Positions 36,297 to 44,521 of a stretch of DNA of 64,000 bases are shown piece after piece; within the stretch, counting starts at the first letter, position 1; each line of letters opens with the position of its first letter. Position numbers and translations under genes: made by a program. Source of the DNA: Pseudomonadota bacterium. Its GTDB lineage: Bacteria > Pseudomonadota > Alphaproteobacteria > Rhizobiales > Xanthobacteraceae. The notes below the pieces were generated by a model. That model was not told where the DNA came from and ran no database searches. It worked only from the letters and a program-made list of their open reading frames with translations. The stretch is from positions 62,001 to 126,000 of the forward strand of contig JAEWHP010000046.1 in NCBI GenBank assembly GCA_023387735.1, read 5' to 3'.

Positions 36297-36587
36297 TTAC
36301 TCGCTCCGGCCGAACTCGCAACCCTTCTTGGCGTAAACCAGCCGCACGACGCCTTCCTTGTCGTAGGTGCGCTGCGGCTTGCAGAACGCCTCCCACTTCT
36401 CGATGCTGGCGCGCCGCGCCTTCTCGTCTTCCTTTTCCTGCGCGAGATCGCGCGGCGGATCGTCGAGATAGGTCGTCGTGCATACCCTGCCGTAGAACTT
36501 GCTGAACGTGCATCGCTCCACGACCTGCCATGCCTGCGCCGATGTCGACGCGAGGGCGAGAACTGCAATTGCGTAGATGAACTTCAT
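36297..36587 (-). CDS. Small secreted protein with conserved two-cysteine C-terminus (paralogue 2)
   Basis: The product has 96 residues with a signal peptide ending near STSAQA. The mature part has four cysteines. Two are in a short N-terminal segment (ERCTFSKFYGRVCTTTYLDD) and two are in the C-terminal pattern shared with the downstream neighbour: W-x3-C-K-P-x4-D-K-E-G-V-x-R, Y-A-x3-C. It is shorter than its paralogue in the middle. The two genes have the same direction with a 128-nt gap. The function is unknown; a small periplasmic disulfide-bonded domain is inferred. Confidence 0.75.
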   Translation of the reverse strand: MKFIYAIAVLALASTSAQAWQVVERCTFSKFYGRVCTTTYLDDPPRDLAQEKEDEKARRASIEKWEAFCKPQRTYDKEGVVRLVYAKKGCEFGRSE

Positions 36588-36821
36588 GTTGACGCTCTTC
36601 GCTGCGGAGACATTCTCCGTGCGAAACAGCTAACGCCCGTAAATATGCAGGCGCAACGGTAACCCTTTGTTAAGCTGAATACCCGCGAAAAAGGTTAAAT
36701 CTGGAACCTGCGAACTGTCGCTTCTCGCGACACTATTTGAGCGTTGAAACGCGGCGGTGCAGATACGAGACAACATCGATCGCCGTTGATACAGCGAACG
36801 CGGGCTCGCGCTGTCGTCTTT

Positions 36822-37685
36822 TCAGACTACCGCCCGATGGCGCTCGATACAGATCCGCATGACCTCGTCGATCGGCCTGTCCCACCAGTCGTTCGAGAAG
36901 ATTTCGATCTCGGAATAGCCGGAGAATCCCTGCGCTTCGACGGCCGATCGCACCGATTTGATGTCGATGACGCCGTCGCCCATCATGCCGCGATCGTTGA
37001 GGATGTCCTTTGTGGGCACCAGCCAGTCGCAAACGTGGAATGCGAGCAAACGATCTTTCCCCGCGCGCACGATCTGCGGCACCAACTCCGGATCCCACCA
37101 GATGTGATAGACGTCGAGTGCGACGCCGAGCGCGCCGCTACGCTGCGGATCGAGCCTGTCGCAAATATCCAGCGCCTGCTTCGTCGTATTCACGCAGGCG
37201 CGATCGGCAGCATACGCCGGGTGCAGCGGCTCGATCGCAAGCGGCATGCTTACCGTTCGCGCATACTCCAGCATCTCAGCGATGGCGTCGTCGACCTGCG
37301 TTCGCGCCTGCGCGATGTCCTTTGAAACAGCACTTCCCGGACGCGAGTATTGCGGCAGCCCGCCCGCGACCAGCACCACGCATGGCGCGCCCAGCGCCTT
37401 GGCTTCGTCGACCGCGCGGCGATTGTCGTCGCGGACTTCCATGCGGCGCGCGGTGTCCGCCGTGAACATGCCGCCGCGGCAGTAACCTGATAATTCGAGC
37501 CCTGCATCGCGCACGGCCCGCACCGCGCGGTCGAGGCCGATGGCGGCTACCTGGTCGCGCCACGGATCGATGGCGCGAATGCCGTGCCGCGCGCAGGCTT
37601 CGATGATGGCGGCAAGATCGCCCTGCTTGCGGACGGTTGCCGTATTCAGCGACAGCCAGCGATGGTCGGAAGAAAAATCGCGCAT
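36822..37685 (-). CDS. Sugar phosphate isomerase/epimerase-like TIM-barrel protein
   Basis: The 287-residue protein fits the AP-endonuclease-2/xylose-isomerase-like barrel. Metal-ligand-type segments are MPLAIEPLHP, ALDVYHIWWDPEL, LLAFHVCDW and GYSEIEIFSND, giving the Glu/Asp/His/Glu set of this fold. Such enzymes isomerise or epimerise sugars or related polyols. It overlaps the DUF993 stop (TGATG) and is the last gene of the operon that starts with the NitT/TauT-type importer. The substrate is not predictable from sequence. Confidence 0.85.
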   Translation of the reverse strand: MRDFSSDHRWLSLNTATVRKQGDLAAIIEACARHGIRAIDPWRDQVAAIGLDRAVRAVRDAGLELSGYCRGGMFTADTARRMEVRDDNRRAVDEAKALGAPCVVLVAGGLPQYSRPGSAVSKDIAQARTQVDDAIAEMLEYARTVSMPLAIEPLHPAYAADRACVNTTKQALDICDRLDPQRSGALGVALDVYHIWWDPELVPQIVRAGKDRLLAFHVCDWLVPTKDILNDRGMMGDGVIDIKSVRSAVEAQGFSGYSEIEIFSNDWWDRPIDEVMRICIERHRAVV

Positions 37686-38878
37686 CAGGCCTCAATGCCG
37701 CGTGTTGCCAGCACCGCTTTCATGCGCTGCGTCGCGAGCTCGGGGTTGGCGAGAAGCCCGGCCTTGTCGGCCAACCGGAACAGCCCGGCCAGATGCAGCG
37801 TCGAGCGCGTGCTCTCCTGGCCACCAACCATGGTGAAGTGTTCCTGATGGCCGTTGAGATAGGCCATGAACACGATGCCGGTCTTGTAGAACCGCGTCGG
37901 CGCCTTGAAGATGTGGCGCGAGAGCGGCACGGTCGGCCCCAGCACGTCATGAAAACCGGCCTCGTCGCCGGCAGCCAGCCGCGACAGCGCATAGGATGCC
38001 GCCGGCGCGATCGCATCGAAGATGCCGAGCAGCGCATGCGAAAAGCCCTTGTCGTCGCCCGCGATCAGTTCGGCATAATTGAAATCGTCTCCGGTATACA
38101 TTTTCACGCTGGCATCGAGCCGCCGGCGCATGTCGATCTCGCGCTGCTTGTCGAGCAGCGAAACCTTTACGCCATCGACCTTGGCCGCGTTGGCATTAAT
38201 GATGGCGACCGCCGTATCCATCGCCTTGTCGAGATCCTTCGTGCCCCAATATCCCGCGAGCGCCGGATCGAACATGTCGCCGAGCCAATGGATGATCACG
38301 GGCTCGCGAACCTGGCCCAGCACGCGGTCATAGACTCTTGCGTAGTCGTCGGCGCTGCGGCCGAGTTTTGCCAGCGCGCGCGATGCCATCAGGATGATGC
38401 GGCCACCGACCTTCTCCACCGCCGCGATCTGTTCCTCGTAGGCACGAATGACGTCGTCGATGGATCTCGCATCTTCGACAGCGAGGTGATCGGTGCCCGC
38501 GCCGGAAAACACCAGCGCGTTGCCTCTCGCCTTCGCGGCATTCACCGAGCGCCGGATCAGTTCCAGCGAGGTCGGCCAATCGAGCCCCATGCCGCGCTGG
38601 GCGGTATCCATCGCCTCGGCAACGCCGAGCCCGAGGTCCCAGACGTGTTCACGGAACGCAATGGTACGGTCCCAGTCAATTGCGGCAGTAAGCCATGGAT
38701 CGCCCTCGGCCAGCGGATCGGCCACCACATGGGCCGCCGAGAAGGCCACGCGGTTGAGCGTACCTTCGAGTTTCGCCGGAAACGTCCGCGACGCCGCGAG
38801 GCGATAGGTTTCGATCGAGCGATCCGCCGTCGGCAGTCTCACGGACAGCGATGACATCGACAGAACAGGCTTGTTCAT
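37685..38878 (-). CDS. DUF993 family protein (dihydrodipicolinate-synthase-like TIM barrel)
   Basis: The 397-residue protein shows LEGTLNRVAFSAAHVVADPL, AQRGMGLDWPTSLELIRRSV and DGVKVSLLDKQREIDMRRRL, which I recognise as DUF993. This family is grouped with the DHDPS/NAL aldolase barrels. Lys in VDGVKVSLLD is a possible Schiff-base residue, by analogy only. It sits between a Gfo/Idh oxidoreductase and a sugar isomerase-like protein, so it is plausibly the aldolase or lyase step of a carbohydrate pathway. Its start is 12 nt past the oxidoreductase stop. Confidence 0.82.
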   Translation of the reverse strand: MNKPVLSMSSLSVRLPTADRSIETYRLAASRTFPAKLEGTLNRVAFSAAHVVADPLAEGDPWLTAAIDWDRTIAFREHVWDLGLGVAEAMDTAQRGMGLDWPTSLELIRRSVNAAKARGNALVFSGAGTDHLAVEDARSIDDVIRAYEEQIAAVEKVGGRIILMASRALAKLGRSADDYARVYDRVLGQVREPVIIHWLGDMFDPALAGYWGTKDLDKAMDTAVAIINANAAKVDGVKVSLLDKQREIDMRRRLDASVKMYTGDDFNYAELIAGDDKGFSHALLGIFDAIAPAASYALSRLAAGDEAGFHDVLGPTVPLSRHIFKAPTRFYKTGIVFMAYLNGHQEHFTMVGGQESTRSTLHLAGLFRLADKAGLLANPELATQRMKAVLATRGIEA

Positions 38879-38890
38879 GGCTATGCCTCC

Positions 38891-40042
38891 TCAGGCCTTG
38901 ATCGGTGCGACGTCGATCCAGCGCCGCTCGCGCCAGCTCTGCAGCGCGCACTCGGCCAGTTGCACCCCCTTGGCGCCTTCCAGCAGCGTGTATTTATACG
39001 GCGCGTCCTCGCAGACATGGCGCAGGAACATCTCCCACTGTTCCTTGAAGCCGTTGTCGTAGACGACGTTGTCAGGGACTTTCTGCCAGTCGCCGTAGAA
39101 ATCATGCGTACGCTTTTCGTCCGGATTCCACACCGGCCGGGGCGTGGCCTGACGGGCCTGGATCACGCAGTCGGTCAGGCCCGCCACCGCCGAGCCGTGG
39201 GTGCCGTCGACCTGGAAGGTCACGAGATCATCGCGATAGACCCGGGTCACCCAGCTCATGTTGATATGCGCGATCACGCCGCCCTTGAGGCGGAAGGTGG
39301 CATAGGCGGAGTCGTCGGCGGTCGCGGTGTATTTCCTGCCCTTCTCGTCGTAACGCTCCGGAATGTCAGTCGTGCCGAAGCACGAGATGCTCTCGACCTC
39401 GCCGAACAGATTGTCGAGCACGTAGCGCCAGTGACAGACCATGTCGAGGATGATGCCGCCGCCGTCCTCGCTGCGGTAGTTCCACGACGGCCGCTGCGCT
39501 TCCTGCCAGCCGCCCTCGAACACCCAGTATCCGAACTCGCCGCGCACCGAGAGCATGCGGCCGAAGAAGCCGGAATCGCGCAGGAAGGCGAGCTTCTTCA
39601 GGCCCGGCAGGAACAGCTTGTCCTGTACGGTGCCGTGCTTGACGCCACGGGCGTTGGCGAGTTTCAGCACCGCCAGCGCCTCGTCGAGATTGGTCGCGAT
39701 CGGCTTTTCGCAATAGACGTGCTTGCCGGCGTTGATCGCCCTGGTCAGCAGCGAGGGACGCGCCTGCGTCGTCGCGGCGTCGAAGAAGATGGCGTCGTCC
39801 TTGTTGGCCAGCGCCTTGTCGAGATCGGTCGACCAGCGCTCGACGTTGAAGCGCTTCGCGAGCCGTTCCACCTTGTCGGCGTCGCGGCCGATCAGGATCG
39901 GGTCGGGCAGCATGCGGTCGCCGTTCGAAAGCAGCACACCGCCCTGGTCGCGGATCGCGATGATGGAGCGGATCAGGTGCTGGTTGAGGCCCATGCGGCC
40001 GGTCACGCCGTTCATGATCAGGCCGAGGCGTTTGGTCGTCAT
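38891..40042 (-). CDS. Gfo/Idh/MocA family oxidoreductase
   Basis: This 383-residue NAD(P)-dependent enzyme has an N-terminal Rossmann segment LGLIMNGVTGRMGLNQHLIR, the conserved GKHVYCEKPIATNLDEAL with the EKP motif, and GGGIILDMVCHWRYVLDNLF, where Asp and His belong to the usual catalytic region. The family oxidises sugars, inositols or sugar acids. It overlaps the enolase-like stop by 4 nt and precedes DUF993. The GVTGRMG fingerprint is atypical for the family (usually GxGxxG), but the EKP motif is unambiguous. Confidence 0.88.
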   Translation of the reverse strand: MTTKRLGLIMNGVTGRMGLNQHLIRSIIAIRDQGGVLLSNGDRMLPDPILIGRDADKVERLAKRFNVERWSTDLDKALANKDDAIFFDAATTQARPSLLTRAINAGKHVYCEKPIATNLDEALAVLKLANARGVKHGTVQDKLFLPGLKKLAFLRDSGFFGRMLSVRGEFGYWVFEGGWQEAQRPSWNYRSEDGGGIILDMVCHWRYVLDNLFGEVESISCFGTTDIPERYDEKGRKYTATADDSAYATFRLKGGVIAHINMSWVTRVYRDDLVTFQVDGTHGSAVAGLTDCVIQARQATPRPVWNPDEKRTHDFYGDWQKVPDNVVYDNGFKEQWEMFLRHVCEDAPYKYTLLEGAKGVQLAECALQSWRERRWIDVAPIKA

Positions 40043-41442
40043 ACTGCTTTCTCCAGGGAATTTCGTGCCGTCGGCTGCGCCAGCGGCTGCATCGTGGACC
40101 AGTCCGGATGGACGGACGTGGCAAAGCCCGGTGTGGTCAGCGATCCCGTCAGGAGATCGCCGTCATGGATCGCGAGGCGAATTTTGTTGCCCTCGCGCGT
40201 GTAGAGATCGGGATGCGCGGCCAGAAACGCCTCCACTTCGGCAGTCGGCGTATCGCCAAAGCCATCGACATAATGGTGACCATTGCGCTCGGCATGGGTG
40301 ACACCGATCAGCGCACCGAGCGCCAGATCCTGCTGCACAGCCAGTCCCGCCTGGCAGGTCAGGTCCTCGCCGGCGATGAAGCAGTTGCCGCCGCCTGCGC
40401 TCCATTTCGCCGCGCGCGTTGCGTTGATGACCGACTTGTAGATGCCCTTGCAGGATTTGGAGGAGATGCCGCGATAGCCGAGTTCATGCGCCATCGGAAA
40501 CGCATCGTAGGAATCGTCGGCTTCGTCGACGATGAAGTCGCGCTTGGCGAGCGCACCGAGCGGCGACTGCCGCGTGATGTCGCGTGGCATCGGCTGTTCG
40601 ATGTACAGCAGCCTTGACGCGATCGGCTGCAGAGCGGCGTCACGGTCGAGCCGGTCGACCAGAGCGCCGAGCGCCGCAAGGTCGGCATATTGTTCGTTGG
40701 CGTCGAGCGTCACGCGGTAATCATGGGGCAGCGTTGCGAGTTCGCGGCCGATCCGGGCCAGGCGTTCCGCATCATGTTCGGGGTCGCCGTTGAGCTTGAG
40801 CTTGAAGTAGCGCGCGCCGGCGTTTTCCTTCTCGTCCGCGACGCCGCCCGCGCCTTCGACCTTGTCATCCATGCCGACCGTGTGCCGGATCGCTACCCGC
40901 TCCAGCCGCTTGCGGTCCGCGAGAAACTGCGTCACGTCCCGGTCGCTCAAATCATTCGACAGCCGCGCATCGATGCCGGCGATGTTGGCCGCCATGCCGT
41001 CGAAGAAGCCGATCCCGGCGCCGCGAAGCAGCGCGTCCAGGATCGCCTTGTCGATCTCGGCGGGTCCGAAGCCGGCCGCGAGCGGCGGAATGTCCGCCTT
41101 CGCACAGGCCTCGACCTGCGCGGCGACGACGGCAGCGTGGTGCCCGAAGGCGGTGTCGAGCCCGGGTCGCGCCAAGTAAAGCTCGCGCGCGATCGATAGC
41201 GCGCGGCGCAATCCGTCGACAGTCTGTTGCGGCGAAAGGTGCGCGCGCTTGTCGAACCATTTCGAGGCCATCATCTCGGCGCTGGCGCCGACGGAAGCCC
41301 CCTTGCCTTCGATCTCGATTCCGGCGCGCACGAAAACCTGCACCGATGACGTGATTACGACACTGCCGAACCGGAATGGCTTTGCGAACGGGATCGGCCG
41401 CTCAAAGAACGAGATATCCCGTACGGCAAAACGAGGCTGCAT
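40039..41442 (-). CDS. Enolase-superfamily (mandelate racemase/muconate lactonizing enzyme-like) protein
   Basis: The product has 467 residues, about 70-90 longer than most members of the superfamily. The barrel signatures are present: K-x-K in YFKLKLNGD, the metal Asp in VTLDANEQY, Glu in LLYIEQPMPRD, Glu/Asp in FIVDEADDSYDAF and Lys in GISSKSCKGIYKS. This arrangement supports metal-dependent proton abstraction from a carboxylate substrate, so a dehydratase, racemase or cycloisomerase reaction is expected. Extra length lies in the N-terminal half (ENAGARYFK is preceded by a long segment). It is encoded 9 nt after the ATPase gene and overlaps the Gfo/Idh start. Confidence 0.87.
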   Translation of the reverse strand: MQPRFAVRDISFFERPIPFAKPFRFGSVVITSSVQVFVRAGIEIEGKGASVGASAEMMASKWFDKRAHLSPQQTVDGLRRALSIARELYLARPGLDTAFGHHAAVVAAQVEACAKADIPPLAAGFGPAEIDKAILDALLRGAGIGFFDGMAANIAGIDARLSNDLSDRDVTQFLADRKRLERVAIRHTVGMDDKVEGAGGVADEKENAGARYFKLKLNGDPEHDAERLARIGRELATLPHDYRVTLDANEQYADLAALGALVDRLDRDAALQPIASRLLYIEQPMPRDITRQSPLGALAKRDFIVDEADDSYDAFPMAHELGYRGISSKSCKGIYKSVINATRAAKWSAGGGNCFIAGEDLTCQAGLAVQQDLALGALIGVTHAERNGHHYVDGFGDTPTAEVEAFLAAHPDLYTREGNKIRLAIHDGDLLTGSLTTPGFATSVHPDWSTMQPLAQPTARNSLEKAV

Positions 41443-41451
41443 CGAATTCCC

Positions 41452-42300
41452 CTAATCCAGCGCGCTTTGGGTAAAGAAATGCTTGCGGATCCGCTGCACC
41501 AGTTCCGTGAAGGCGGGGTCGGCCATCGCATCCAGCGAGCGCGGGCGCGGCAGCGGCACATCGTAGATCGCGGCGATTGCGCCGGGACGTTCGGTCATGA
41601 CGAGCACGCGGTCAGCAAGGAACACGGCTTCCGGTATAGAATGCGTGATCAGCAGCACCGTCTTGCCGGTTTCGCGCTGGATCCGCATCAGTTCGACATT
41701 CATCTTCTCGCGCGTCATGGCATCGAGCGCGCCGAACGGCTCATCCATCAGCATGATCTTGGGATCGTGCACCAGCGCGCGGCAGATCGAGGCGCGTTGC
41801 TGCATGCCCCCTGACAATTGCCAGGGCAGTTTCTTCTCGAACCCTTCGAGCCCGACCAGTTTCAGCAGCGCTTTCGCCCGCGGCAGATACTCGTCCCTCG
41901 GCAATTTCTTCATGTCGATCGGCAGCATCACGTTGGAAAGGATGTTGCGCCAGGGCAGCAGCAGCGCGTTCTGGAACACGATGCCGACATTGCCGTGCGG
42001 CTTCGTCACCCGCTCGCCTTCGACCAGGATTTCGCCGGTCGAAGGCGCGAGCAGACCAGAGATCATCTTCAGCAGCGTGGACTTGCCGCAGCCGGACGGG
42101 CCCACCACGACGAAGAACTCGCCCTCGTTGATATGAAAATCCAGCGGCCGCAGCGACGGCACGTCGCCGTCGCGCGAGCGATAGGTTTTCGAAACGCCCG
42201 ACAGCGTAATGCCGGACGCCGCACCACCGGCGCGATCCGACACCAGGCGCAGATGCGCACCTGGTTGATCGGGCTCGGATGGTTTGATTGCGGGGTTCAT
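41452..42300 (-). CDS. NitT/TauT-type ABC transporter ATPase
   Basis: This 282-residue ATPase has Walker A GPSGCGKST, Q-loop VFQNALLLPWRNIL, signature LSGGMQQRASICRALV, Walker B IMLMDEPFGALD and the switch His in LITHSIPEAVFLADRV. That combination is the nitrate/sulfonate/taurine group (SsuB/TauB-like). It powers the permease at 43492-44301. A family A repeat separates it from the binding-protein gene upstream, so part of its expression may depend on read-through of that hairpin. Confidence 0.93.
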   Translation of the reverse strand: MNPAIKPSEPDQPGAHLRLVSDRAGGAASGITLSGVSKTYRSRDGDVPSLRPLDFHINEGEFFVVVGPSGCGKSTLLKMISGLLAPSTGEILVEGERVTKPHGNVGIVFQNALLLPWRNILSNVMLPIDMKKLPRDEYLPRAKALLKLVGLEGFEKKLPWQLSGGMQQRASICRALVHDPKIMLMDEPFGALDAMTREKMNVELMRIQRETGKTVLLITHSIPEAVFLADRVLVMTERPGAIAAIYDVPLPRPRSLDAMADPAFTELVQRIRKHFFTQSALD

Positions 42301-42327
42301 TCAGATGGGTCCATTATTTGTATGCCT

Positions 42328-42410
42328 CGTCATTCCGGGGCGATGCGCAGCATCGAACCCGGAATCTCGAGATTCCGGGTCTGGTGCTGGCGCACCATCC
42401 CGGAATGACG
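42328..42410. repeat. Palindromic intergenic repeat, family A, copy within an operon
   Basis: Outer arms CGTCATTCCGGGGCGATGCG and CATCCCGGAATGACG flank the central GGAATCTCGAGATTCC. The element lies between the binding-protein stop and the ATPase start of one importer. It is nearly identical, in the opposite orientation, to the copy at 61511-61591. Confidence 0.92.
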
Positions 42411-42435
42411 AGAACTACAAATGACGCCTTTCCAC

Positions 42436-43434
42436 TCACGATCCGCCCTGCGGCAGGTAGTCGTTGGTGTAAAACGCCTTCGGGTTGTCCTTGGCCTTGG
42501 CATCCAGCCCGCCATATTCGACCATCAGATTGACCGTATCCGTCATGTTCTGGTCGGTGACCTGGAACGGCCGCTTGCTCTTGGTCTCTGCGGTACGGTA
42601 GAGCGGGATCGTCAGCTCAAATCCCTTGGTCAACGTTTCGATCTTGCCGCCCTTTGGGTTGGCGTCGAGGATCGACTGCGCCGCCGCCCTCGGCTCCTTC
42701 TCGGCGGCTTCGACCGCCTTGGTCGTTGCCGACATGAAGCGCTTGACCAGATCGGCATTCGCCTTGACGAATTCGGTGTTGGCGACGACGCCGGAGCAGA
42801 CCATGTTGATGCCGTAGTCGGCGAACTTGATCGCGTTGACGTCCTTGCCGGTGGCGTCCTTGATCTTCATCGACTGGTCCATGACGTAGCCGAGCAGCAG
42901 GTCGGCCTGGCCGTTGATGACGGCGTTCAGCTTGGTCTGGCCGTCACCTGCAACCGTCTGAAAGTCGCTTTCCTTCAGGCCGGTCTTTTTCAGGAACAGC
43001 GGCCAGATCTGCGTCATCGAATCCGCCGGCGTGATCGCCACCGTCTTGCCCTTGATGTCCTCGGGCTTCTTGATGTTCTTCTCGACAAAGCCCATGGCCG
43101 ACATCGGGCTGGTCTGCAGCAGCACCCCGGTGGCAACGATCGGCGCGCCCTTCACCGCCGCGCGCATCATGGTGGGGACGTCGACATAGCCAAAATTGGC
43201 GGTTTTCGCTGCGACAGCCTGCGTTGTCGCCGCCGAACCGCGGCCTTCCTGGATTTCGAGGTCGATGCCCTCGGCGGCATAGATGCCCTTGGCCTTGCCG
43301 TAATAGAACGGTGCATGCTCGCCATAGACGTACCAGTTGAGCATCAGCACCACCTTGTCGGCGGCCGACGCCGGAAGCACTGAAAGCGCGGTCCAGATCA
43401 GGGCGGCGGTGATCGCCGCTGTCACTCGTATCAT
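42436..43434 (-). CDS. NitT/TauT-type ABC transporter substrate-binding protein (NMT1/THI5-like)
   Basis: The product has 332 residues. The signal peptide runs from MIRVTAAITAALIWTALSVL to PASAA. The NMT1/THI5-like core begins KVVLMLNWYVYGEHAPFYYG, followed by KGIYAAEGIDLEIQEGRGS. GGGAGG lies 6 nt before the ATG at 43434; an ATG six bases further upstream would be directly against that site, so 43434 is preferred. The LNWY...GEHAPFYYGKAKGIY pattern is the form often seen in pyrimidine-precursor or riboflavin-type importers, but here the operon holds carbohydrate-like enzymes. Confidence 0.92.
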   Translation of the reverse strand: MIRVTAAITAALIWTALSVLPASAADKVVLMLNWYVYGEHAPFYYGKAKGIYAAEGIDLEIQEGRGSAATTQAVAAKTANFGYVDVPTMMRAAVKGAPIVATGVLLQTSPMSAMGFVEKNIKKPEDIKGKTVAITPADSMTQIWPLFLKKTGLKESDFQTVAGDGQTKLNAVINGQADLLLGYVMDQSMKIKDATGKDVNAIKFADYGINMVCSGVVANTEFVKANADLVKRFMSATTKAVEAAEKEPRAAAQSILDANPKGGKIETLTKGFELTIPLYRTAETKSKRPFQVTDQNMTDTVNLMVEYGGLDAKAKDNPKAFYTNDYLPQGGS

Positions 43435-43491
43435 GGTCATCCTCCCGGTGGTGTTGGCGCGGCGCTTGAGCAGGCCGCTTTCTGGTTTGGC

Positions 43492-44301
43492 CTATGAAGC
43501 GAAAATGAGGTCCTCGCGCTGGCTGACATGCCAGGGAATCACGAGGCGTTCGATGCGGTCGACAGCCCAGAACAGCACCACGCCAAGCAGCGCCAGGATC
43601 ACCAGCGCCGCAAACATCGTCGGCAGATCGAAGGTACCGATCGAGCGTTGCAGCACGTAGCCGATGCCGGAATTGGAGCCGACGAATTCGCCGACCACAG
43701 CGCCGACGACCGCGAGCGTCACCGAAACTTTCAGCCCGGAGAAGATCGCCGGCATCGCATGCGGCAGGTTGACGGCGCGAAACACCTGGAAGCGGCTGCC
43801 CTGCATCGCGCGCGCCAGGTCGACCATGTCGGGATCGACCGACTTGAAGCCCTGCACGGCGGACACGACCACCGGGAAAAACCCGAGCAGGAACGCCGAG
43901 ATCACCTTGGGGATGATGCCGAACCCGAACCACACCACGAACAGCGGCGCGATCGCGATCTTCGGCACCGACTGCGAGAACACCAGCAGCGGATAGACGT
44001 AGCTTTCCACCGTCTTCGATCCCGCGATCAGCATGGCAACGGGAATCCCGAACAGCGCCGACAGCAGGAAGCCGCACAGCGTGGCGTAGGTGGTGGGCCA
44101 TGCCTGCCGCAGCAGTTCAGGCCAGTCCGTCCACAGCACCGCCACGACATCGCCCGGCGCCGGGATCTGGTAGGCGGGGATCCGGAACACGCGGATGGTC
44201 AGGTCCCAGGCCACCACGATGAAAATCAGGAACAGGAACGGCCGCACCCATGCGGCGTTCAGCGCTTTGGACAAGCCACTCTCGTGCTTCGCCTCGGCCA
44301 C
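43492..44301 (-). CDS. NitT/TauT-type ABC transporter permease
   Basis: The chosen GTG at 44301 follows GGGAGCGGGAC and gives 269 residues; an open frame upstream to 44364 lacks a good ribosome site. About six membrane helices are visible, with first helix PFLFLIFIVVAWDLTIRVF. The EAA loop is DLARAMQGSRFQVFRAVNLP, followed by HAMPAIFSGLKVSVTLAVVG. It is the first gene of the minus-strand operon that continues through the binding protein, ATPase and four enzymes. Confidence 0.9.
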   Translation of the reverse strand: MAEAKHESGLSKALNAAWVRPFLFLIFIVVAWDLTIRVFRIPAYQIPAPGDVVAVLWTDWPELLRQAWPTTYATLCGFLLSALFGIPVAMLIAGSKTVESYVYPLLVFSQSVPKIAIAPLFVVWFGFGIIPKVISAFLLGFFPVVVSAVQGFKSVDPDMVDLARAMQGSRFQVFRAVNLPHAMPAIFSGLKVSVTLAVVGAVVGEFVGSNSGIGYVLQRSIGTFDLPTMFAALVILALLGVVLFWAVDRIERLVIPWHVSQREDLIFAS

Positions 44302-44480
44302 GTCCCGCTCCCTGATGATCGTCCTTATGGGCCGGAAATTAACCCGTTGGATAAATACTGGCAAGCGGGTTTTCGTGCGGCAAGATTGCTATTTTTTCTT
44401 ATCGCCCGGCGACCGCAGGGGCCCACAGCCATAGCGCGCGGTGAGTCAAGCAAGGCGTCAGCCACTACCTTTCATGGCCA

Positions 44481-44517
44481 GGCCGCGGCGTATGGGTTCC
44501 TGCGTTCGCAGGGACGA
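44481..44517. repeat. Family C repeat, half element
   Basis: GGCCGCGGCGTATGGGTTCC followed by TGCGTTCGCAGGGACGA closely matches the right half of the full element at 58379-58497. It ends 4 nt from the stop codon of the TetR gene at 44522. Confidence 0.75.
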
Positions 44518-44521
44518 GAGG

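Noticed and set aside
42436..43434. Possible thiamine-pyrimidine transporter, suggested by the THI5-like binding protein
   Set aside because: I saw no thiamine riboswitch or thiamine gene nearby; the operon encodes sugar-type enzymes, so the substrate is left open.
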